DNA of 64,000 bases from Actinospineispora spinosispora DSM 44797 (GTDB lineage: Bacteria; Actinomycetota; Actinomycetes; Mycobacteriales; Pseudonocardiaceae), in contig NZ_AUBB01000028.1 in assembly GCF_000429025.1 (NCBI RefSeq), positions 99,514 through 163,513 on the forward strand, written 5' to 3'. Of the stretch, positions 40,010 to 47,957 are shown in pieces; the stretch's first letter is position 1; each line of letters starts with the position of its first letter. A model generated the notes under the pieces. The model had not been told where the DNA came from, did not search any database, and saw nothing but the letters and a program-made list of their open reading frames with translations. Position numbers and translations under genes: made by a program.

Positions 40010-40479
40010 GCACCGCCCGGGTGATCACCGCGTCGAACCGCGCGGCGGCCGGTGTCTACCCGGACCGCAGCGGCCCGGTGATCGTCGACTGGCTGCGCGA
40101 ACACGGCTTCGACTGCCCGGACCCGGTGGTGGTCCCGGACGGTGAACCGGTGGGCGACGCGCTGCGCGCCGCCGTCGCGGAGCGGGTCGACGTCGTGCTG
40201 ACCACCGGCGGTACCGGCATCTCACCGACGGACGAGACTCCGCAGGTTACCCGTGGCATCCTGGACTACGAGGTGCCCGGCATCGCCGATGCGATCCGCG
40301 CCGCCGGTGCGCCCGCGGTGCCCACGGCGGTGCTGTCCCGAGGTTTGGCCGGTGTGGCCGGCCGGACCCTGGTGGTGAACCTTCCCGGTTCGACCGGCGG
40401 GGTGCGGGACGGGCTGCGGGTACTGGACGGCGTGCTCGCTCACGCCGTCGACCAGCTGCGAGGAGGCGATCACCGGTGA
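40006..40479 (+). CDS. mog: molybdopterin adenylyltransferase-like protein (Mog/MoaB)
   Basis: A 157-residue MoCF-binding fold protein. It adenylylates molybdopterin before MoeA inserts molybdate. Signatures are VVLTTGGTGISPTDETPQVT, where GGTG binds pterin, and VVNLPGSTGGVRDGLRVL. ATGA overlap with moaC and GTGA overlap with moaE couple translation. Actinobacterial members can be called Mog or MoaB; the sequence alone does not separate them. Confidence 0.92.
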   Translation: MSTARVITASNRAAAGVYPDRSGPVIVDWLREHGFDCPDPVVVPDGEPVGDALRAAVAERVDVVLTTGGTGISPTDETPQVTRGILDYEVPGIADAIRAAGAPAVPTAVLSRGLAGVAGRTLVVNLPGSTGGVRDGLRVLDGVLAHAVDQLRGGDHR

Positions 40480-40922
40480 CAGCCGTGGAACACGTCGGCG
40501 CGCGAGTGCTGCGCGCGGTCGTGGTGGAGGACCCGATCCGGGTCGAGGAGCACGCGGCGCTGGTCGACGACGAGTCGGCGGGCGCGGTGGTGACCTTCGC
40601 CGGGGTCGTGCGGGACCACGACGGCGGTAGGGGTGTGAATGCTCTGGAGTACAGCGGCCATCCGTCCGCGCAGCGGGTCATCGAAGACGTCGCCGGTCAG
40701 GTCGCGGCCCGCGCCGAGGGGGTCAGGGCGATCGCGGTGAGCCACCGCATCGGTCCGCTGGCCATCGGCGACGTGGCGCTGGCCTGCGCGGTCGCGGCCG
40801 ACCACCGGCAGCAGGCCTTCGCGATCTGCTCGGACTTGGTCGACGAGGTGAAGAAGCACCTCCCGATCTGGAAGCACCAGCACTTCACCGACGGCACCGA
40901 CGAATGGGTCAACTGCCCGTAG
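40476..40922 (+). CDS. moaE: molybdopterin synthase catalytic subunit MoaE
   Basis: A 148-residue subunit that, with MoaD, adds the dithiolene sulfurs to make molybdopterin. The conserved VTFAGVVRDHDGGRGVNALEYSGH and the catalytic-lysine block KKHLPIWKHQHFTDG are intact. It starts with GTG inside the mog stop. The composite repeat R2 begins 3 bases after its stop. Confidence 0.96.
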   Translation: MTAVEHVGARVLRAVVVEDPIRVEEHAALVDDESAGAVVTFAGVVRDHDGGRGVNALEYSGHPSAQRVIEDVAGQVAARAEGVRAIAVSHRIGPLAIGDVALACAVAADHRQQAFAICSDLVDEVKKHLPIWKHQHFTDGTDEWVNCP

Positions 40923-40925
40923 CCA

Positions 40926-41230
40926 TCGTGAGTGGCAAGGACGTCTACCCCGGAGCGGCCATCGTGAGTGATCCGGGCGCCTATAGGCGCCCTTGCCACT
41001 CACGAGTCGACGGCGAAGCCGAGATGCCTTGAAGCCGGGCACGGGCTAAGCCGGGCACGGGCGCCGTGGTCCCGACCGCGTGCCAAGAGTGCGCTGCCCC
41101 GGGGTCCCTCGTGAGTGCTGAGGGCGCCTATAGCCGCTCTGGGCCCTCACGACGAAAAGCGTGTCGTGAGTGCCCAGAGCGGCTACCGCTTCGCGGCCCC
41201 TGCGGGGTAGACGCCCTCATCACTCACGAG
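40926..41230 (+). repeat. composite palindromic element R2
   Basis: Unit 1 (40926-41006): TCGTGAGTGGCAAGG / CCTTGCCACTCACGA, with a shortened interior holding GGGCGCCTATAGGCGCCC. A spacer of about 100 bases starts GTCGACGGCGAAGCCGAGAT and contains GAAGCCGGGCACGGGCTAAG. Unit 2 (41108-41230): CTCGTGAGTGCTGAGGG / CCCTCATCACTCACGAG with nested CCTCACGAC / GTCGTGAGTG. Same orientation as R1, between moaE and the exporter gene. Confidence 0.92.
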
Positions 41231-41307
41231 GGGGGTGGGTCACATTGCTTAGAGGACGCTGAATACTCTCGTTCGACACGCGGCGTTCTTTAAGTACCTT
41301 ATGAAGT

Positions 41308-42849
41308 ATGGCTGCTCCCGCATATGCTCCGGATCAAGCGGCGGAAGCAGAAAAGGGCTGGTTGCTGCTCCTGGCCGTGCTCGTCGTCGGCACCTTCATG
41401 TCCGTCCTGGACAGCAGCATCGTCAACGTCGCCATCCCGAGGATGCAGACCGCGCTGAGCGCGGCGCCGGACGACGTCGAATGGGTCGCCACCGGCTACA
41501 CGCTGGCGCTGGGCGTCGCCGTGCCGCTCGCCGGGTGGCTCGGTGAGCGGATCGGCAAGGCGCAGCTCTACATCGTGTCCATCATCGGGTTCGCCGTGGC
41601 CTCCGGGCTGTGCGGCCTCGCGTGGAACCTGTCCAGCATGATCGCGTTCCGGATCCTCCAGGCGATCCCGGGCGGCATCCTGCCGGTGGTCGCGATGACG
41701 CTGCTGTTCCAGATCGTCCCGCCGGCCAAGGTCGGTACGGCGATGGGGATCTACGGCCTCGGCATCGTCGTGGCGCCCGCCGTGGGGCCGACCCTGGGCG
41801 GCTATCTGGTCCAGTACGTCGACTGGCGGCTGATCTTCTACATCAACGTGCCGGTCGGCCTGCTCGGCGCGGTCGCCGCGATCGTGAAGCTGCCGCGCCA
41901 GAAACCGGTCAGCTGGCCGAGCTTCGACTTCTGGGGCTTCATCACGATCGCCTACGGTCTGTTCGCCGGGCTGCTGGCGGCCTCGGAGGGGCACACCTGG
42001 GGCTGGGACGGCTACCGGATCCGCGGCCTGCTGGTCACCTCGGCGATCAGCCTGGCGCTGTTCGTGGTGATCGAGCTCGAGGTGGAGAATCCGCTGCTCG
42101 ATCTCCGGGTATTCAAACGTTGGCCCTATGTAAATTCCATCATTCTGCTGGCCGTCGTGGTGACCGCACTGTTCTCCGGACTGTATTTCATTCCGCAGTA
42201 TCTGCAGAATGTCCAGGGACTGCAGGCGTTCGACACCGGGCTGGTGCTGATTCCGTCGGCGTTGATCATGGTGGTGATGATGCCGATCGCCGGCCGGATC
42301 TATGACGCGGTCGGGCCGCGCTGGCCGGTCGCGATCGGGCTGGGGATCATCGCCTACTCGTCGTTCCTGCTCGCCGGGCTCACCCCGGACACGCCTCGGT
42401 TCGACATCGAGGTGTGGACGACGATCCGCAACTTCGGGACCGGGTTGTGCATGATGGCGATCATGACGTCCGGCATCTCGGCGCTGCCGCCCCGGCTGAC
42501 CGGTGCCGGCAGCGGGATGAACAACGTCGTGCAGCGGGTGTCGTCGAGTCTTGCCGTCGCGGTGTTCGGCAGTCTCAACTTCTCCGCCGCCGCTCAGCTG
42601 TGGACCGACAACAGCGGGTTGCTGAGCACCGGTGCGCAGGCGTTGCCGCAGGTGAGCAGCGCGTCGGCACAGGGTGCGAACGGGCTGATGGGGATGTACC
42701 AGGCGATGAACCTCGAGGTCACGACGCTGACCTACGACAACGGGTTCTACATCGTGGCCTGGATGTGTGTCGGGGGTGCGATCCTGGCGCTCGGGCTGCG
42801 GTCGGGCAAGCCCAAGGCGTCCGCCGAACCGGTGCACGTGGAGCTGTAG
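41308..42849 (+). CDS. DHA2-family multidrug exporter (MFS, EmrB/QacA type)
   Basis: A 513-residue transporter with about 14 helices. Family motifs are LDSSIVNVAIPRMQ in helix 1 (DHA2 motif D1), GWLGERIGKAQLY (motif A) and VVAPAVGPTLGGYL (antiporter motif C). It exports drugs or other hydrophobic compounds in exchange for protons; the substrate cannot be predicted. It begins 77 bases after R2 and stands alone. No regulator is adjacent. Confidence 0.92.
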   Translation: MAAPAYAPDQAAEAEKGWLLLLAVLVVGTFMSVLDSSIVNVAIPRMQTALSAAPDDVEWVATGYTLALGVAVPLAGWLGERIGKAQLYIVSIIGFAVASGLCGLAWNLSSMIAFRILQAIPGGILPVVAMTLLFQIVPPAKVGTAMGIYGLGIVVAPAVGPTLGGYLVQYVDWRLIFYINVPVGLLGAVAAIVKLPRQKPVSWPSFDFWGFITIAYGLFAGLLAASEGHTWGWDGYRIRGLLVTSAISLALFVVIELEVENPLLDLRVFKRWPYVNSIILLAVVVTALFSGLYFIPQYLQNVQGLQAFDTGLVLIPSALIMVVMMPIAGRIYDAVGPRWPVAIGLGIIAYSSFLLAGLTPDTPRFDIEVWTTIRNFGTGLCMMAIMTSGISALPPRLTGAGSGMNNVVQRVSSSLAVAVFGSLNFSAAAQLWTDNSGLLSTGAQALPQVSSASAQGANGLMGMYQAMNLEVTTLTYDNGFYIVAWMCVGGAILALGLRSGKPKASAEPVHVEL

Positions 42850-42941
42850 TCGCGCAGCGGGCGGCTCGTGCGGGTGCTGTGAGAACCCGCCCGAGCCGCC
42901 CGGCTCGCGTCAGCGCGACACGCTGATGTCTGTGAGACCCG

Positions 42942-43454
42942 TCAGTTGCCCGAGTGCGAGATGTACTTGCGGTACTTCTTGACCGCGGTCCGGCTGCTCT
43001 TGGTGGCCGAGGAGCGCTTCTTCTTGCTCACCGTGGCGACCTTGGACGAGCTGGACTTGCCCTTGGCTCCGACCTTCTTGGAGCAGCTCGGCCACGCGCC
43101 CCAGCCCTGAGCCGCGAGGACCTTCTCCGCGACCTGAATCTGCTCGGCCTTGCTGGCGCCGTGGGCACTGCCCTTGCCGCCGTAGGCCCGCCAGGTCGAC
43201 GGGGCGAACTGCAGTCCACCGGAGTACCCGTTTCCGGTGCTGGTGTTCCACTTCCCGCCGCTCTCGCACTGAGCGATCTGGTCCCAGACGCCGTCCGAGG
43301 CGCTGGGTGCTGGGGTTGTTCCAGGTGTTGCTGCTGTGGAAGTCCCCGCGAGTGCGAGGGGGCTTCCTGCTACGACGACGCCGGCGACGACGACACGAGC
43401 CAGATTCCGCGTGCCGAACTGGCGCACACGGGAGGTGCCTCGAGATCGGGTCAT
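42942..43454 (-). CDS. resuscitation-promoting factor (Rpf 2)
   Basis: A 170-residue secreted Rpf. The signal peptide is at about 1-42 ([22 protein letters not shown]). The Rpf domain is [35 protein letters not shown], with catalytic Glu in CESGG. A very basic Lys/Ser-rich tail follows (SKKKRSS, VKKYRKY) instead of LysM; it may bind the wall by charge. GGAG 6 bases upstream decides the ATG at 43454. Its leader contains a c-di-AMP-type riboswitch. Confidence 0.93.
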   Translation of the reverse strand: MTRSRGTSRVRQFGTRNLARVVVAGVVVAGSPLALAGTSTAATPGTTPAPSASDGVWDQIAQCESGGKWNTSTGNGYSGGLQFAPSTWRAYGGKGSAHGASKAEQIQVAEKVLAAQGWGAWPSCSKKVGAKGKSSSSKVATVSKKKRSSATKSSRTAVKKYRKYISHSGN

Positions 43455-43468
43455 GACTGTCTCCACAC

Positions 43469-43620
43469 CGCGCTTACAGGGTTAGCTGTCGGGTTCGGGC
43501 ACAGCGCTTGGTGATGAGCAAGGCGCGCGTCCGACGGTTCCCACCGAATAATCCCGCTGGTGCAGGCCCGGATGTGTCAAGGGCTTGCACCGAATGATTG
43601 GTTCCCCCGTCCCTGCCTGG
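43469..43620 (-). promoter_or_regulatory. ydaO/yuaA-type (c-di-AMP) riboswitch of Rpf 2
   Basis: On the minus strand the leader contains GGGACGGGGGAACCAATC, then a loop region with GGGATTATTCGG, and near the 3' end CCCGAACCCGACAGCTAACC followed by CTGTAAGCGC. The CCGACAGCTAACC block is the hallmark of the ydaO RNA. c-di-AMP riboswitches upstream of rpf genes are well known in actinobacteria. The 5' limit is approximate. Confidence 0.75.
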
Positions 43621-43883
43621 TGCTTATTCCTCTCGATGGCGCTGACTCGCTGGCAGGGCTCGGCGCAGCGGGTCAGGGTCATTTTGCGGACGACGGTTTG
43701 TCGGCCGCGTCAGCACGCTACGGAATGGTGCTAGGGATTCGTCAAGTTCCCGGTTTGCGACGCTCATCACGTGTGTTGCGCAAGTGACTTGCGATAGAAC
43801 GCACACGCTTGTGTTTCCGCAGGTCATAACGTCTTTATTACGAAAGGAACTCGTACCGAACAAGTTATTTGTAATCTGGAAGA

Positions 43884-43899
43884 GGTGATACAGATCACA
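43884..43899. promoter_or_regulatory. candidate Crp/GlxR-type site
   Basis: GGTGATACAGATCACA fits TGTGA-N6-TCACA at 9 of 10 positions. It lies between divergent Rpf 2 and moxR, about 95 bases before the moxR start. The surrounding 43700-43940 stretch is unusually A/T-rich for this genome and holds no gene. Confidence 0.5.
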
Positions 43900-43978
43900 T
43901 GACGGCTATCACTAATTTGGATGTTGCGGAGCGGGGGCTCAGGTGGCACTTGTTCTCCGGACTGGTCATGCTTGCGGG

Positions 43979-44881
43979 GTGAGTAGTTCTGCAGACAGGC
44001 CCGTACCAGGCTCCCCGGCTGAGCTGGCGAAGGCCCTCGAAGCGACCGGTTACCTGGCCGACGACGGCCTCGCCACCGCCGCCTACCTGGCCTTGAAGAT
44101 GAACCGGCCGCTGTTCTGCGAGGGTGAGCCCGGCACCGGTAAGACGGCGCTGGCGCAGGCGATGGCCGAGGTGCTGGGTGCCGAGCTGATCCGGCTGCAG
44201 TGTCACGAGGGAATTGACGCGAGCCAGGCGCTCTATGACTGGGATTTCCCCCGACAGCTACTGCATTTGCGGGCATTGGAGGCCGCTGCCGGCGCAGCTT
44301 CGGAGAAGCTGGACGCCGACGCGGTCGAGGCCTCGCTGTACGACCAGCGCTTCCTGATCGCCCGTCCGGTCCTGCGTGCCCTGCGCACCTCGCCGAGCGT
44401 GCTGCTGGTCGACGAGGTGGACCGGGCCGATGACGAGTTCGAGGCCTTCCTACTGGAGGTCCTGACCGAGCACGCAGTGACGATCCCCGAGGTGGGTGAG
44501 GTCCGCGCGGTGACACCGCCGCTGGTCGTCCTCACCTCCAACCGCACGCGTGAGGTGCACGACGCGCTCAAGCGCCGGTGTCTGTATCTCTGGCTGGACC
44601 ACCCGGACCTGACGCGGGAGATCGCGATCCTGCGCAGCAGGCTGCCCGGCGTCCCGGAGCGTCTCGCCGGTCAGGTAGCGAAGGCCGTACGCACCATGCG
44701 CGGGCTGGAGCTGCTCAAGCCGCCCGGGGTCGCCGAGTCGCTCGACTGGGCGCGCGCGTTGCAGCTGCTCGGGGCGTCGGAGCTGGACCTGGACTCGGCC
44801 GCCGCGAGCCTCGGTGCCGTGCTGAAGTACCGCGAGGACGCCGACCGGGTCCGCGCCCAGCTCGACGCCGTCATGGCCTGA
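43979..44881 (+). CDS. MoxR-family AAA+ ATPase (CoxD-like)
   Basis: A 300-residue AAA+ ATPase. Walker A is EGEPGTGKTALAQ and Walker B is LLVDEVDRADDEFEAFLLEVL; sensor 1 is LTSNRTREVHDALKRRC. MoxR ATPases partner with VWA proteins to fold or insert cofactors in metalloenzymes. In the CO dehydrogenase cluster the equivalent pair is CoxD-CoxE. The next two genes here are a VWA protein and XdhC/CoxI, so the operon likely matures a molybdenum hydroxylase. GTG at 43979 was chosen because family similarity begins shortly after; the upstream ATG-like codons are in a noncoding A/T-rich stretch. Confidence 0.9.
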   Translation: MSSSADRPVPGSPAELAKALEATGYLADDGLATAAYLALKMNRPLFCEGEPGTGKTALAQAMAEVLGAELIRLQCHEGIDASQALYDWDFPRQLLHLRALEAAAGAASEKLDADAVEASLYDQRFLIARPVLRALRTSPSVLLVDEVDRADDEFEAFLLEVLTEHAVTIPEVGEVRAVTPPLVVLTSNRTREVHDALKRRCLYLWLDHPDLTREIAILRSRLPGVPERLAGQVAKAVRTMRGLELLKPPGVAESLDWARALQLLGASELDLDSAAASLGAVLKYREDADRVRAQLDAVMA

Positions 44882-46038
44882 TGGAGGACGTCGTGAGTGT
44901 TGAGTCTGGCTATAGCCAGACTCAACACTCACGAGGGGACGCGGTGGAGGGGCTGGTGGCGTTCACCTCCGCGCTGCGGCACGCGGGGCTGGGGATCACC
45001 ACCGACCGGGTCGCGGCCTTCTTGACCGCGCTGGACGAGCTGGACGTCACGAGCAGAGTGCAGACCTACTGGGCGGGCCGGCTGACGCTGTGTGCCGACC
45101 CGGACGACATCGGCCGGTACGACGCGGCGTTCGACGCCTGGTTCGAGCCGAGACGCCGGGGCCCGTCGGTCGAGGTGCGCGACGAGCGCAAGCCACCGCC
45201 CTCGCAGATCGCCGCGCTCACCCCGGAAGCCGGCGGCCAGCAGGGTGAGCTCGACGAGGCGCCCACGCTGCGGGTCGCGGCGAGCGCCAGTGAGGTACTG
45301 AGGCACCGGGACCTCGCCGAGCTGACCCGGGCCGAGCGCGAACACCTGAGGGCTCTGCTGGCGCTGCTGAGGGTCCGGCCGCCGCTGCGGCCGTCGCGGC
45401 GGCGCCATCCCGCCGACCGCGGTTCCCCCGACCCGGGACGGACGCTGCGGGCCGCGCTGCGCAACCACGGCGAGCTGCGCGAGCTACGCCGTCGCAAGCC
45501 GGGCGTGCGGGCCCGCAAGGTCGTGCTGCTGATCGACGTGTCCGGCTCGATGGCGCCGTACGCGGACACGCTGCTGCGGTTCGCGCACGTCCTGGTCCGC
45601 CGGACGACGGGAACCGAGGCGTTCACCGTCGGCACCCGGCTCACCCGCGTCACCCGCGAGCTGCGCCACCGCGACGCCGAGCGTGCACTGTCCGGTGCCG
45701 GACGCGCGATCCCGGACTGGTCCGGCGGCACCCGCCTCGGTGAGGTGCTGCGGGCCTTCACCGACCGGTGGGGACAGCGCGGTGTCGCGCGCGGCGCGGT
45801 GCTGGTGATCTTCTCCGACGGTTGGGAACGCGGTGACCCGACACTGCTCGGTGAGCAGCTGGCGCGACTGCGCCGACTGGCGCACCGCATCGTCTGGGTC
45901 AACCCGCACGCAGGTAAGGACGGCTATGCGCCGGTCCAAGGGGGAATAGTCGCGGTGCTGCCGTACTTGGACGAACTGTTGGCCGGGCACAGCCTGGCTA
46001 CGCTGGAGCGGTTGCTGGAGGTGATGGCCCGTGCGTGA
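44881..46038 (+). CDS. VWA-domain protein (CoxE-like)
   Basis: A 385-residue protein whose C-terminal half is a von Willebrand A domain with MIDAS motif DVSGSM (KVVLLIDVSGSMAPYADTLLRF) and GGTRLGEVL. Family: CoxE/YeaD2-like partner of MoxR. The ATG overlaps the moxR stop by one base. Palindromic element P3 is read in frame as residues 4-19 (VVSVESGYSQTQHSRG). An alternative GTG at 44944 is in frame, and the repeat's own end, ACGAGGGG, sits 5 bases before it as a ribosome site. Which start is used is open; homologous sequence begins after the repeat (VEGLVAFTSALRHAGL). It overlaps xdhC by 8 bases. Confidence 0.87.
   Translation: MEDVVSVESGYSQTQHSRGDAVEGLVAFTSALRHAGLGITTDRVAAFLTALDELDVTSRVQTYWAGRLTLCADPDDIGRYDAAFDAWFEPRRRGPSVEVRDERKPPPSQIAALTPEAGGQQGELDEAPTLRVAASASEVLRHRDLAELTRAEREHLRALLALLRVRPPLRPSRRRHPADRGSPDPGRTLRAALRNHGELRELRRRKPGVRARKVVLLIDVSGSMAPYADTLLRFAHVLVRRTTGTEAFTVGTRLTRVTRELRHRDAERALSGAGRAIPDWSGGTRLGEVLRAFTDRWGQRGVARGAVLVIFSDGWERGDPTLLGEQLARLRRLAHRIVWVNPHAGKDGYAPVQGGIVAVLPYLDELLAGHSLATLERLLEVMARA
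44891..44935. repeat. palindromic element P3, inside the VWA gene
   Basis: Perfect inverted repeat TCGTGAGTGTTGAGTCTGG / CCAGACTCAACACTCACGA with centre CTATAG. It sits three codons after the ATG of the CoxE-like gene and does not break the frame. Confidence 0.93.
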
Positions 46039-47176
46039 CGTACTGAACTCACTGGCGTCCTGGTGGGACGACGGAAAGTCGGTAGCGCTGGCCACGGTGG
46101 TGGGAACGTTCCGTTCGGCGCCGAGGCAGCCCGGCGCCTCCATGCTGGTCGGACCGGGCGGCGAGGCGGTCGGGAGCGTGTCCGGCGGCTGCGTCGAGGG
46201 TGCGGTCTACGAGCTGGGCAACCAGGTGCTCGGCGACGCGCGCCCGGTGCTGCAGCGCTACGGGGTGTCCGACGACGACGCGTTCGCCGTCGGGCTGACC
46301 TGCGGCGGCATCCTGGACGTGTTCGTCGAGAAGGTCGACCGGGACACGTTCCCGCAGCTGCGCGAGATCGCCGAGGCGATCGAGGCGGAGTCGCCGGTGG
46401 CGATCGCCACCGTCGTGTCCGGCCCGGTCGAGCGCACCGGCAAGCGGCTGATCATCTGGCCGGACCGGGTCGACGGCAGCACCGGGTCGACCCGGCTGGA
46501 CGACGCGCTGCGCGACGACGCACGTGGGCTGCTCGACGCCGGCCGCAACGCGATGCTGCACTACGGCATCGACGGGCAGCGTCGCGGTGAAGGACTCGAC
46601 GTGTTCGTCGAGTCGTTCGCGCCGCCACCCCGCATGATCGTGTTCGGCGCCATCGACTTCGCCGCCGCGGTGGCCCAGATGGGCTCGTTCCTCGGCTACC
46701 GGGTCACGGTGTGCGACGCGCGGCCGGTGTTCGCCACGTCGAGCCGGTTCCCCGGGGCCAACGAGGTCGTCGTCGAATGGCCGCACCGGTACCTGAAGGC
46801 CGAGTCGGAGGCCGGGCGGATCGACGGGCGCACATCGATCTGTGTGCTCACCCACGACCCGAAGTTCGACGTGCCGGTACTGGAGGTGGCGCTGCGGCTG
46901 CCCGAGGTCGGCTACATCGGCGCGATGGGGTCGCGGCGGACTCACGAGGATCGCCTGGAGCGGCTGCGTGAGGTCGGGCTGACCGACGAGGAGCTGAACC
47001 GGATGGCCAGCCCGATCGGTCTGGACCTCGGCGCGCGCACCCCGGAGGAGACCGCGGTGTCGATCGCGGCCGAGATGATCGCGCTGCACTGGGGCGGCGG
47101 CGGCAACCGCCTCGCCGACCGTCCCGGCCCCATCCACATAACCGACCGCCCAGCAGACCTCGTCTCCCCCTCGTGA
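46031..47176 (+). CDS. XdhC/CoxI family molybdoenzyme maturation protein
   Basis: A 381-residue protein with XdhC N-terminal domain (WWDDGKSVALATVVGTFRSAPRQPGASMLV, GSVSGGCVEGAVYE, VGLTCGGILDVFV) and a C-terminal Rossmann domain (RMIVFGAIDFAAAVAQMGSFLGYRV, YIGAMGSRRTHEDR). XdhC binds molybdenum cofactor, has it sulfurated and delivers it to xanthine-dehydrogenase-type enzymes. No such enzyme is in the window. It is the last gene of moxR-VWA-xdhC. Its TGA stop is provided by the left end of repeat R3. Confidence 0.92.
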   Translation: MRDVLNSLASWWDDGKSVALATVVGTFRSAPRQPGASMLVGPGGEAVGSVSGGCVEGAVYELGNQVLGDARPVLQRYGVSDDDAFAVGLTCGGILDVFVEKVDRDTFPQLREIAEAIEAESPVAIATVVSGPVERTGKRLIIWPDRVDGSTGSTRLDDALRDDARGLLDAGRNAMLHYGIDGQRRGEGLDVFVESFAPPPRMIVFGAIDFAAAVAQMGSFLGYRVTVCDARPVFATSSRFPGANEVVVEWPHRYLKAESEAGRIDGRTSICVLTHDPKFDVPVLEVALRLPEVGYIGAMGSRRTHEDRLERLREVGLTDEELNRMASPIGLDLGARTPEETAVSIAAEMIALHWGGGGNRLADRPGPIHITDRPADLVSPS

Positions 47177-47510
47177 GTGATGAGGGCGTCTACCCCGAAG
47201 GGGCGCGAAGCGTAGCCGGAGTGGGCACTCACGACAGCTTTTCCGTCGTGAGGGTCCAGTCCGGCTATAGGCGCCCTCAGCACTCACGAGGACCCCGAGG
47301 CCGTGCACTCTGTGCACGCGGTCGGGACCACGGCCCCGTACCCGGCTTAGCCCGTGCCCGGCTCCAAGGCATCTCGGCTTCGCCGTCGACTCGTGAGTGG
47401 CAAGGGCGCCTATAGGCGCCCGGAGCACTCACGACGAAAAGCGTGTCGTGAGTGCTCCGAGCGCCTACGCTTCGCGCCGCTTCGCGGTAGACGCCCTTGC
47501 CACTCACGAG
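47170..47510 (-). repeat. composite palindromic element R3 (fullest copy)
   Basis: Same element as R1/R2 in the opposite orientation. Its two units (47170-47288 and 47392-47510) each carry outer arms ending CTCGTGAGTG and a nested hairpin, CACTCACGAC / GTCGTGAG. The spacer contains CAAGGCATCTCGGCTTCGCC and is nearly identical to that of R2 reversed. It begins at the xdhC stop codon and ends at the broken edge of a glycoside-hydrolase-like remnant. Confidence 0.93.
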
Positions 47511-47867
47511 GGAGGGGGGCTGCACGGGCGGCCCGAGGTCCCGGTGTGGGTGACCGAGTTCGGCTCCTCCACCTGCCCGACCGGTGACGTCGTCGAATCG
47601 GCGGTCAAGGGCTGCGTCGACGAGGCGGGCCAGGCCGGTGAGCTGGTCACGACCCTGCGAGACCTGGGACGCAACTACCCGTGGGTGCCGGTTGCGATGG
47701 TCTACGAGGCGCAGGACGAACCCGATGCCTCCGGCGGCGCCGCGGAGCGTTCCTTCGGGCTCTTCGAAGCGTCTGGAAACGGCACGAACTGGACGGAAAA
47801 GCCGGCTGTGGCGGCGATTCGGGAGCTTTACACCCGCTCCGGGGAAATTCGCCGGGGACGCAATTGA
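47511..47867 (+). pseudogene. 3' remnant of a secreted glycoside-hydrolase-like gene
   Basis: The open frame encodes about 115 residues with the look of a TIM-barrel glycosidase C-terminus: VPVWVTEFGSSTCPTGD with a catalytic-type Glu in TEFG, WVPVAMVYEAQDEP, and FGLFEASGNGTNWTEKPAVAAIRELY. No start codon or N-terminal barrel is present; the frame runs back into repeat R3. Either the 5' part was replaced when R3 arrived or the gene decayed separately. The GH family is not certain (GH5/GH39-like). Confidence 0.65.
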
Positions 47868-47957
47868 GCCGCGATTCGGTCGCCTCACCGCGCGTGCTTC
47901 TCGGGGCGGGCCCGGTCTTGTAGCCTGGGTCACAGGGGTCGAGTTCGGGAGCGCATC

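Noticed and set aside
41299..42837. Long minus-strand frame over the DHA2 exporter gene
   Set aside because: Rich in His, Arg, Asp and Gln with no fold signature; it is the complement of membrane-helix codons.
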